Shown here one piece after another: positions 16,881 through 23,735 of a stretch of 24,474 bases of DNA. Position 1 is the stretch's first letter. Every line of letters begins with the position of its first letter. Under the pieces are notes generated by a model. That model was not told where the DNA came from. It made no database searches and saw nothing but the letters and a program-made list of their open reading frames with translations. The stretch is from CAZEJK01 sp964512045 (GTDB lineage Bacteria; Acidobacteriota; Thermoanaerobaculia; Thermoanaerobaculales; Sulfomarinibacteraceae). The stretch is taken from contig CAZEJK010000060.1 in the NCBI GenBank assembly GCA_964512045.1, forward strand, positions 1 to 24,474, in the 5' to 3' direction. The position numbers were made by a program, and so were the translations under genes.

Positions 16881-17138
16881 CTAGTAGGGGATCGCCTCGC
16901 GGACCGTGCGCAGGTCCTGCTTCAGCTGCTCCTTGTTGGCGGGATCGTCAGGGTCGGTGTACTTGATCCGGCGCAGGGCGTCGACCACTCGCTGCGGGAA
17001 GATCCGCTCGGTGATCTCGGGTGCGTTCTGGAGCTCGAACCGACGCATCTCCACCAGACAGTCGAGACAGAGCGAGCGCTCGCTCGACTCGTTGAACCGG
17101 TGAGGGACCTCCGTATCACAGAAAATACACCGGGGCAT
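16881..17138 (-). CDS. 85-residue CxxC/CxxC protein between PAAR and radical SAM genes
   Basis: A small soluble protein starting MPRCIFCDTEVPH, with a second pair in LCLDC: C4-C7 and C24-C27 form a probable zinc ribbon. Residues about 30-80 are charged and helical (EMRRFELQN, YTDPDDPANKEQLKQ) and the C-terminus is EAIPY. AGGAGA directly upstream supports ATG 17138. The first 23 bases overlap the end of the PAAR gene and its stop is 4 bases before the second radical SAM start, so it is made together with both. It could be a zinc-binding adaptor, a small electron-carrier partner, or the precursor/substrate of the maturation enzymes. Nothing in the sequence decides between these, and I recognise no family. 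Confidence 0.75.
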   Translation of the reverse strand: MPRCIFCDTEVPHRFNESSERSLCLDCLVEMRRFELQNAPEITERIFPQRVVDALRRIKYTDPDDPANKEQLKQDLRTVREAIPY

Positions 17139-17715
17139 TGTCTCCTACTCCTTCGTCGAGCACGGTGAGAGCGTTCGGGTCGAAGCTGCTGAGGCTGGGC
17201 GTTCCGGGGGGAAGCCGGAAGCGCAGATCGCGCACCTTGCACACCGCAACCCACCACAGGGCGCCGACCACCACCGCCACAAGTGCGCCTGCGCTCCACT
17301 CCACGACGGCGTTGACCCAGGCGAGCCAGTTGACGAACGCCGCCCAGTTGGCCACCAGTCCGCTCGGGTCACCACCCACCGAGTACAGCAGTGGGGCGGG
17401 CGGAAGGTCGGGTGCCGGGGGGCCAATGTTGGTGCGGATGGCCCCCTTGAGGATCACGTCGATGGCGCCGGCGCAGGTGCACCAGTCGCCGACCCTGGCG
17501 GCCGGCTGGCCGCCGATCAGGACCGACGGTGCGCCGAGTGGGAGGATCGGGCCGCCGACGTGCGGTGTGTTCGTGCCCGGGTTGATCGCCGGGCAGTTGT
17601 GCATGTCCCCGACCCGGGCGGCCGACTGTCCTTCGATGATCACCGACACATAGCCGGCGAACACCAGGCCACCGTGCACCGTAGGGTCGAAGATTCTGGC
17701 GGCAAGGGCACACAT
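17116..17715 (-). CDS. PAAR-domain T6SS tip protein with C-terminal membrane-like segment
   Basis: 199 residues. PAAR proteins cap the VgrG spike and attach effectors. The first 100 residues hold two PAAR-type repeats: GQSAARVGDMHNCP, PHVGGPILPLGAPSVLIGG and QPAARVGDWCTC. H39, C41, H52, C79 and C81 are candidate metal ligands. After a proline-rich linker (about 99-107) comes an aromatic, hydrophobic region (NWAAFVNWLAWVNAVVEW, then a likely transmembrane helix at about 141-159) and a short polar tail. No toxin domain is visible and the extension is too short for one I know. Its start codon overlaps the stop of the cobalamin-type radical SAM gene by one base (TGATG), and a longer upstream frame to 17892 is inside that gene. 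The membrane segment may be what the DcrB-like chaperone binds. Confidence 0.88.
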   Translation of the reverse strand: MCALAARIFDPTVHGGLVFAGYVSVIIEGQSAARVGDMHNCPAINPGTNTPHVGGPILPLGAPSVLIGGQPAARVGDWCTCAGAIDVILKGAIRTNIGPPAPDLPPAPLLYSVGGDPSGLVANWAAFVNWLAWVNAVVEWSAGALVAVVVGALWWVAVCKVRDLRFRLPPGTPSLSSFDPNALTVLDEGVGDNAPVYFL

Positions 17716-19217
17716 CAGATCCGCCTTCCGTTGCTCCGCCGGAGCACCGGCGGAAGGTTGTCCCAGACCGTCTCGCCAACGGCTACGGGGTCTCTGTGCT
17801 CCACCGGAACCGTGACCGGCAGGGTACGGTCGATGGGAAGGTGCGAGTGCTGCGACCACTGACGGAACACGTTGCCGAGCGTGACCACCCACGGGAAGCT
17901 CTGCTCGAGCAGAGAGGCGTAGTCGTGGAGACGTGCGGTATCAATGGCCGTCACGGAGGGATGGGTCCGCTCGAACAGGTCCGGACGCTCGTGCGGGAAC
18001 ACGTCGAAGTCTCGGGGGCTGACGCAGCCCGCGGCGGCGAGCTCGTCGTACAGCTCGGAGCCTGGTACCACCATATGCCACGCGACCTGAACGTGGTTCC
18101 CGTAGCGCGACGCCAGGTGCATGGCGAACGAGAGCGTACGCTGCATCTCCTTCATGCCTTCCCACGGGAACCCGACGATGTACGAGTACTTTGCCTGGGT
18201 GCGCAAGCCGGCGAGGTGGAGGGCGTGGGCGCTGGCAACCGCCTGGTCGATCGAGATCCCCTTGTGCACGCGGCGCAGACCCTCGGGGTAGCCGCACTCG
18301 ACACCGATCTGAATGAACTCCAGGTTGACGCCGCCGAGGAGCTCGAGCATCTCCCGGTCGAGGACATCGCCTGCGCGGGCTTCGACGGCGACCCCGACAT
18401 CCGGCGCGAGGTCGTGGATCGCCTCGCAGGTCGTGCGAACGTGTCCGATATCGGAGGTGAAGCAGTCGTCGGCGAACATGAGCGTCCGGTAGCGCACGTT
18501 GGCCAGGTACTGGGCCGAGTGGAACACCCGCCGGCGGATCGTCTCTGCCTCTACGGGACGCCAGAGCTTCTTGTGGCCGATGCTGCAGAATGCACAGCAG
18601 TACCTGCAACCCCGGGAGACCTCGATCGGGATGAATCCGTACGCCTGCGGCGGGAGCTTGTCCCATCGTGGCAGCGGCTGCTGCGAAAGCTGATCACAGT
18701 GCAAGGGAGACCGGTCATCGGTGCGAACCACCTGGCCGTCATGGCGGAAGGTCAGGCCCGCAACTTCGCGAACATCTCCGCTGCGGGCGATCGTGCGGAG
18801 CAGCTCGGCGAGAGTGACCTCTCCCTCGCCGCGAACAACGATATCGGCCGCCGTGGTGTCGAGAACGTAGCGGTCGAGGTAGGTGGCATGCAGACCGCCG
18901 ACGACGATCAACGGGCGGGGCTGCAACGCGTCGAAGCGGGCGATCAGCGAGCCTGCGAGCGGCCAGGTGGAGCTGTTCGCGGACACGCACACAACGTCGT
19001 GCCCGAGACACGCAGAGGCGAGCTCGTCCGGCGTCCGATAGCGCCTCCAGTAGTCCACAGGATCGATGACAGTGCACGGGAACCCGGTATCCTCGATGAC
19101 CGCGGCGAGGGTGTAGATCGAGACCTGGGGCACCGTGTGCTCCACCTGGACCGCACCGCCCGGCCACAGCATGACGCCGGGCGCGGCCGTGAACAGAACG
19201 CGCAGGTCGCGGATCAT
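17715..19217 (-). CDS. Cobalamin-binding-type (B12) radical SAM enzyme
   Basis: 500 residues. The N-terminal 140 residues form a Rossmann-like B12-binding-type domain (VPQVSIYTLAAVIEDTGF, VVGGLHATYL, VVRGEGEVTLAELL), though no DxHxxG motif for base-off cobalamin is seen. The radical SAM core begins at SRGCRYCCAFCSIG with C204, C208 and C211 as cluster ligands; C207 is extra. Further core segments are FADDCF, IQIGVECG and YIVGFPWEGM. Enzymes of this class do methylations, thiolations and ring-forming reactions on peptides, lipids or metabolites, so the reaction here cannot be assigned. The start overlaps the PH-domain gene by four bases (ATGA). Its place between two T6SS-linked genes is unusual and suggests a task on T6SS cargo or tip. 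Confidence 0.9.
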   Translation of the reverse strand: MIRDLRVLFTAAPGVMLWPGGAVQVEHTVPQVSIYTLAAVIEDTGFPCTVIDPVDYWRRYRTPDELASACLGHDVVCVSANSSTWPLAGSLIARFDALQPRPLIVVGGLHATYLDRYVLDTTAADIVVRGEGEVTLAELLRTIARSGDVREVAGLTFRHDGQVVRTDDRSPLHCDQLSQQPLPRWDKLPPQAYGFIPIEVSRGCRYCCAFCSIGHKKLWRPVEAETIRRRVFHSAQYLANVRYRTLMFADDCFTSDIGHVRTTCEAIHDLAPDVGVAVEARAGDVLDREMLELLGGVNLEFIQIGVECGYPEGLRRVHKGISIDQAVASAHALHLAGLRTQAKYSYIVGFPWEGMKEMQRTLSFAMHLASRYGNHVQVAWHMVVPGSELYDELAAAGCVSPRDFDVFPHERPDLFERTHPSVTAIDTARLHDYASLLEQSFPWVVTLGNVFRQWSQHSHLPIDRTLPVTVPVEHRDPVAVGETVWDNLPPVLRRSNGRRI

Positions 19218-19762
19218 GGGGGCGCCTCTCCGAGGCGGCGTTCGAGCTCGACGAGGAACCGGTGGGGATCGTCCGGAGACAGCACGTACCGCTCTTCGGC
19301 CTCGACCACGACGCCGTTCCCGGTATCGGTGAGGTACATCCTGAAGTTGCCCAGAGCTGGCGAATGGAACCGGCCGACACGGGCGAAGACGCCGTCAGAG
19401 CCCATCGTCCGGATCGTGCCATCGAGCTCGTTCGGGCCGAGGCGCCGGGCGCCGGTCACCGTGCTCAGAGGGATCGAGATCTCGTTTAAAGTTCTGGAGA
19501 TGCTCAGCGTGGTGTCGGTCAGGACGAGCGCTTTCGGCGCGAGACCCCAGGTGACGCCGAGCAATCCGACGAGCGCGACCACGGTGACGCCGGCCGCGAT
19601 GTACCCCCCACGTACCAGATGCGGTGGCCAGCCGGCGCGCTGACCCATCCACAAATAGACCGCGGCCCCGATGGCCAGTGTGAGGCAGATTCCGCCGAGA
19701 ATGAGCCAGGTCGAGAGACGGAGCCCGGGACCGATCTCACAGGCGAACCGCACGCTGTCCAT
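19214..19762 (-). CDS. Two-helix membrane protein with bacterial PH-like domain
   Basis: 182 residues. Two transmembrane segments (about 18-38 and 52-73) are followed by a cytoplasmic beta-rich domain: PKALVLTDTTLSIS, EISIPLSTVTGARRL, FRMYLTDTGNGVVVEA and YVLSPDDPHRFLVEL. The strand order and the final SP-D-P-F helix match bacterial PH (bPH) domains found behind transmembrane pairs. No enzymatic motif is present. The start is ATG 19762, one base after the DcrB-like stop (TGA-G-ATG), with GGAAGG upstream; longer readings begin inside that gene. A membrane scaffold or cargo-related immunity role would fit the context, but this is inference. Confidence 0.75.
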   Translation of the reverse strand: MDSVRFACEIGPGLRLSTWLILGGICLTLAIGAAVYLWMGQRAGWPPHLVRGGYIAAGVTVVALVGLLGVTWGLAPKALVLTDTTLSISRTLNEISIPLSTVTGARRLGPNELDGTIRTMGSDGVFARVGRFHSPALGNFRMYLTDTGNGVVVEAEERYVLSPDDPHRFLVELERRLGEAPP

Positions 19763-19763
19763 C

Positions 19764-21164
19764 TCAGCTTCCTTCCATCCCGGGTACGGCAAGGCCGGTG
19801 AGAACACTTCGGTAGAGATCATCGACGCCGGTGTCGGAGAGAGGTGCATCGAGCACCACGATCGACAGGAGGCCCTTGCCGACCAGTCCGACACCGCGGA
19901 TCGCACGCCGCCCGGAGGCCTGAAAGGCAGCGTCGAGGGAGTAGCGGTACGCGTCGACGCCGCGGAGGCTACCGACGACCTCCTTCTCGTTGAACACGTC
20001 CAGCAGTGCTCCGTCGCCGCGATGTGTGTCGATGACAGTCGTCATGTCGGGCCTCAGGTGCTCGATCGGTCGGGCACATTCGGTCTGGTGGGCGATCAGA
20101 TAGGTCGTGCCATCGCCCTGTCTGACGTACAGGCCGGCGCCCTCGGCGCGCCACGGGCCGGCCAGCACGAGACGGAGCCACGTCTCGGACGTCCGGAGCT
20201 GCCATCGGCTGGAATCGAGGACCTGGCGTGCTCGTACCATGTGGTGCAGCCCTGATACGGCCGGCTCCACTGGAGTACCGCGAGGCACGTCGAGCTGCCA
20301 CACGGCCGATCTCTCGGTGTGTGAGCCGGGATCTCCTGTCAGCAGCTCGACCTGCTCCTGGTCACGGGAGTCCCACCGGCCTCCCACCGTACGCCGGTAT
20401 CTGAGCCCGGCGAGGTATCGGGCGTGCGGCTCGATCTCAGCACCGCTCTGCCACGCCGAGATCTTGCAGTTGCGCTCCTCGGCGAGAGCGGCAACCCGTC
20501 CTTGAAGCCATGCTCCATGGTCGTCAGTCGCACCAGAGAGCGACCGGAGGGTGAGGGTGGCGTTGAGGCTCGACCTGAGCGTGAGCTCCTCCTCGTTGAC
20601 CAGGACCTTCCAGCCTTCGGGAGCCGCCACGATGAGGCCGAGCCATGGGCACTCGATCGGCGCCGTCTCCGAGCTCGGCTCGTCCTTCTCCGCCGCGAAA
20701 AGTGCTGTGGGCTGCGCCTCGACGATATGTCCGCCGCCCTCGAGGCGGAAGCTTGCGAGGACTGCGTGGAGCTCGTCGGCAAGCTCCTCGACCATCGTTA
20801 CGGGACAGTCGAGGGTGATCCGGATGAGCAGCGCGCCGGTCGCCACGAACAGCTCACTGCGTTCGACCGCTCCACGTCGCGTGTCCTGACAGCGGTACGA
20901 GAGCCGTACCACATCGAGGTCGGTGTCGGTCTCGATCCGTTCCACATCGCCGGGCTCGAAGCCCTCGAGACTGGCCTCGAGGAGCGGCCACGCCACCTGG
21001 ACGTGCTCGCTCGCCGACAGCGGCGCCACTGGAGCCCGTTCAGCCAGCGCGAGGGTGGCGACCACCTCGTCCTTGTGGAGCAGCGCTGCGCCCTGGCCGG
21101 GAATCGGCCTCCACGTCTCGTCTGGCACGGCCAGCGAGCAGTAGCGAAAGTGGAGTCGGGTCAA
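19764..21164 (-). CDS. Three-unit DcrB/DUF1795-like protein, putative Eag-type T6SS chaperone
   Basis: 466 residues. I read three tandem units of a DcrB/DUF1795-like fold: about 1-145 (HFRYCSLAVPDETW to LHAVLASFR), 172-315 (PWLGLIVAAPEGWKVL onward) and 326-462 (ETWLRLVLAGPWRAEGAG to SVLTGLAVPG). Single DUF1795 proteins include the Eag chaperones that protect transmembrane segments of PAAR-linked T6SS effectors, so a chaperone role next to vgrG and a membrane-segment PAAR gene is reasonable. No signal peptide is seen, consistent with a cytoplasmic protein. The start is most likely the TTG at 21164, whose TTGA overlaps the vgrG stop; a frame open to 21344 is out of frame inside vgrG. The GTG at 21128 would cut into the first strand. 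Unit boundaries are read by eye; the third unit is the weakest match. Confidence 0.72.
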   Translation of the reverse strand: MTRLHFRYCSLAVPDETWRPIPGQGAALLHKDEVVATLALAERAPVAPLSASEHVQVAWPLLEASLEGFEPGDVERIETDTDLDVVRLSYRCQDTRRGAVERSELFVATGALLIRITLDCPVTMVEELADELHAVLASFRLEGGGHIVEAQPTALFAAEKDEPSSETAPIECPWLGLIVAAPEGWKVLVNEEELTLRSSLNATLTLRSLSGATDDHGAWLQGRVAALAEERNCKISAWQSGAEIEPHARYLAGLRYRRTVGGRWDSRDQEQVELLTGDPGSHTERSAVWQLDVPRGTPVEPAVSGLHHMVRARQVLDSSRWQLRTSETWLRLVLAGPWRAEGAGLYVRQGDGTTYLIAHQTECARPIEHLRPDMTTVIDTHRGDGALLDVFNEKEVVGSLRGVDAYRYSLDAAFQASGRRAIRGVGLVGKGLLSIVVLDAPLSDTGVDDLYRSVLTGLAVPGMEGS

Positions 21165-23461
21165 TTGATCTTCACAATCGTCCCGGTGATCTTGTTGAGC
21201 GCGGCGGCCTTCGAGTTGATGTTGCAGCCATCGAGGGTGATCTTGAAGCCAGACACAGTGGCATCCTGGAAGCCTTTGATCTCCGTCGAGCTGGAGATGA
21301 CCTCGGCCTTGTTCGAGCCGTACATCTTGGCCTTGCCCGTGCACGAGGCGCTGATGTCGTTCGGTGTGAGGATCTTGATGTCGCCGTCCGAGTAGATGGT
21401 GGTGTCCTTGCCAGAGCTCATCGTGATCTCACCGCCCGCCGACAAGGAAAGATCGCCACCGGCGCTGACCGACAGGGAGCCGCTCGACACAAGCGACACC
21501 GAACGTTTGCCGAAGTCCATGGTGAGGCGGTGCTTGCCGTCCTTGTCCGAGATCTCGAGCGCTCGCTCCTGATCGCTGATCCAGACGTAGTGGCCGTCGT
21601 GGGTCTCCACGGCGATCTGCTTGTTGGCGTCGTCCAGGAACACCTGGAACCCGTCTTTGGAGCAGAGGAGGACGTACCTCTCCTTGTCGTGCAGGTAGAG
21701 GTGGTGGCGCTCCTTGCTGTTGAGCAAGACCCACTGCTTGTGGTCGTGCATCGTCAGCTTGTGGCCCTCCTTGGTACCGAGCTGGAGACCGCGGTACTCC
21801 CCCTTCTCGACCATCTGCAAGCGGTGGTTGTCGGCGGTGGACAGCTTCAGCGTGTTGCCGTAGTCGTCGTGATCGTCCTCCATCACCAGCGACTCCTTGC
21901 CGGTGGTGGTCAAGACGACCTGACCGCGTGCGGTGTTCCCCTTCTTCTTCTTGTCGAGCATGTAGAGGACTTCACCACCGCCGGTGTTCATGGTGATCGA
22001 GGTGTTCTTGTCGTCGAACAGAAGCCGATGCTGATACGGCGTCAGCATGATGTTGCGGATCAGCTCATCGGGCTTGATGAGCGGGGTGTTCTGGGCGTTG
22101 TACACGCTCGCCATGATGACCGGCTTGTCGGGATCGCCCTCGAGGAAGTCGACGATCACCTCGTCACCGATCAGCGGGTGCCACTGGAACCCGTGCTTCT
22201 TCTTCGTGTCCTGGTTCATCCCGGCGTACTGGTACGCGACACGGATCCAGCATGAGCTGTTCTCGTCGAGCTTTCCGTCCAGGTCCCAGTGGAACTGCAC
22301 CTTGGCGCGCCCATCGCTGTCCATGTAGATCTCTTCGCCTGGGGGGCCGACGACGGTGGCGGTCTGCGGGTTCAGGGATGGACGGAGCGTCTGTGGTACT
22401 GGACGGAACGTGATGTCCACCGGGATGGCCAGCAACGTGACCTGGTGCTCGGTACCGCCCCCAGCCTCCTGGGTTGCAGTGTGGGTGCAGGAGACGATCA
22501 CCCAGCTGGCATTCAGATCGCTGCGGTACGCCTTCTTGAGAGTGAAGGTGGCGCCGGCGTTGGCGGAACGCCAGCTGCCGGTGGCGTTGAGTGTCTTCTC
22601 GAGCGCTGCGTGCGCCTCCACTGTGACGGAGGCCAGAGACCGACCCCATCCATCGCTGCGGTACCGCTCGAGGTGGTAGTCGTAGATCTCGAGGTCGGTG
22701 TGCTTGGCCGCGGTGGCATCGACCTTCAGAGGCTTCTTGGTCTCCCGGTAGTTGAAGTCCTTCAGCTTGACCTTGCCGACGTGGGCGCTGTGCTCGTAAT
22801 GGAGGAAGCTCAGGTAGTCGGTTTCGGTCGAGAGCACGCCCGTGCCCTTCGCGTACTCGACGTCGCTTTCGGGCGCGCACTCGACGTAGGCGTCCGTGGA
22901 GTCACCAATCACCATCTTCTCTTCACCGTCGTGGGTGAAGAAGTAGAACATCCCTTCCTCCTCCATCAGCCTGGAGAGGAACTCGAAGTCGGTCTCCCGG
23001 TACTGGACGGTGTACTCGCGCGTCTCATACGACTCGGAGAGCTTGAGCTCGTACTTGCCGGCCATGCCGCGGTCATCGAGCACCTTGGCGATGATCGCAT
23101 CGGCAGTCATCTCTTGGAATATCTTGCAGTTCGTTTTCTGGGTGAGCAGCCAGAACGTTGGTACGACCTCGACCGAGTAATGACCGTACTCCTGATCGAC
23201 CTCACCGATCCGTCCGGCCTCGGTCTGCAGCATGTTCTGAACGATGCCGAAGTAGGTCTTCTTCTTGGTGCCCCAGGTGATGGTGACCTCGGCGGTCTGG
23301 CGGATCTTGGCGCCGATGTCGACCTCTGGGTTGTCCGACCAGAGGAGCAGATCCATGTGGAACAGCTCGCTCATCTGCTCGGTCGCGCTGAAGCTCAGAA
23401 CCTCGAACTTCTCTCCGGCGATCTTGCAGGAGTACTGGGCTGTGTCGGCCACGACTGGCAT
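21161..23461 (-). CDS. vgrG: T6SS spike protein VgrG (TssI)
   Basis: 766 residues. VgrG trimers form the puncturing spike of the T6SS needle and carry PAAR and effectors. The order is: gp27-like base (about 10-365, with YRETDFEFLSRLMEEEGMFY at 154-173), an OB-fold gp5 domain (about 368-460, PGEEIYMDSDGRAKVQFHWD and GDEVIVDFLEGDPDKPV), then a long beta-helical needle to the end. The needle has irregular ligand-rich repeats from about 545 to 650 and Ser/Gly-rich turns (SVSAGGDLSLSAGGEITM) after that. It ends at VKIN with no extra toxin domain, so effectors are probably separate. AGGAGG about 6 bases upstream supports ATG 23461; the frame continues to 23560 without a start signal. It is the first gene of an eight-gene operon. 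Confidence 0.95.
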   Translation of the reverse strand: MPVVADTAQYSCKIAGEKFEVLSFSATEQMSELFHMDLLLWSDNPEVDIGAKIRQTAEVTITWGTKKKTYFGIVQNMLQTEAGRIGEVDQEYGHYSVEVVPTFWLLTQKTNCKIFQEMTADAIIAKVLDDRGMAGKYELKLSESYETREYTVQYRETDFEFLSRLMEEEGMFYFFTHDGEEKMVIGDSTDAYVECAPESDVEYAKGTGVLSTETDYLSFLHYEHSAHVGKVKLKDFNYRETKKPLKVDATAAKHTDLEIYDYHLERYRSDGWGRSLASVTVEAHAALEKTLNATGSWRSANAGATFTLKKAYRSDLNASWVIVSCTHTATQEAGGGTEHQVTLLAIPVDITFRPVPQTLRPSLNPQTATVVGPPGEEIYMDSDGRAKVQFHWDLDGKLDENSSCWIRVAYQYAGMNQDTKKKHGFQWHPLIGDEVIVDFLEGDPDKPVIMASVYNAQNTPLIKPDELIRNIMLTPYQHRLLFDDKNTSITMNTGGGEVLYMLDKKKKGNTARGQVVLTTTGKESLVMEDDHDDYGNTLKLSTADNHRLQMVEKGEYRGLQLGTKEGHKLTMHDHKQWVLLNSKERHHLYLHDKERYVLLCSKDGFQVFLDDANKQIAVETHDGHYVWISDQERALEISDKDGKHRLTMDFGKRSVSLVSSGSLSVSAGGDLSLSAGGEITMSSGKDTTIYSDGDIKILTPNDISASCTGKAKMYGSNKAEVISSSTEIKGFQDATVSGFKITLDGCNINSKAAALNKITGTIVKIN

Positions 23462-23735
23462 GGCGTCCTCCTCGAGAGTGCGTCCAACGGGCTCTAGCGA
23501 TCCGTGTGCAGCGCGCCGTGCACCACCACGTGCCGCACCGGCGCCGTCGCACCTATCCAACGGTAATGAGGTCTACCAGACATCTCCATGTGAACCAACG
23601 TGCTGTCCAGGCGTCGCGGTCCTCAACCGTCTCGCTGTTCGGGTCAACTCAGGTGGTAGTATGGTAGCAGAGTTCGACTCGAGATCGGTGGTGCAAGCGG
23701 GGCTCCGAGCGGCTGCTGGACGTGGGAGTACGACC
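23462..23735. promoter_or_regulatory. Divergent control region between vgrG and the gene at 23736
   Basis: These 274 bases should hold promoters for both directions. On the plus strand TG-G-TAGTAT (23654-23662) fits an extended -10; initiation just after it would place the ATG at 23661 at or before the transcript start, favouring 23736 as the translation start. On the minus strand TTGACC (23647-23642) could be a -35 but lacks a paired -10. A sigma-54-like GG/GC pair near 23518-23535 has the wrong spacing. Nothing coding is seen. Confidence 0.35.

Noticed and set aside
17796..19643. 615-codon plus-strand frame opposite the B12-type radical SAM gene
   Set aside because: It spans the tightly coupled minus-strand genes and has no recognisable domain; antisense shadow.
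22289..23497. 402-codon plus-strand frame opposite vgrG
   Set aside because: It is antisense to the gp27 and OB-fold regions of VgrG; Val/Leu-rich composition reflects complementary codons.
23518..23535. Sigma-54 promoter-like sequence upstream of vgrG
   Set aside because: The GG and GC elements are 11 rather than 10 bases apart and the -12 element is a poor match.
23483..23600. CCAACG repeated three times upstream of vgrG
   Set aside because: Six-base matches at irregular spacing are expected by chance in a GC-rich sequence.
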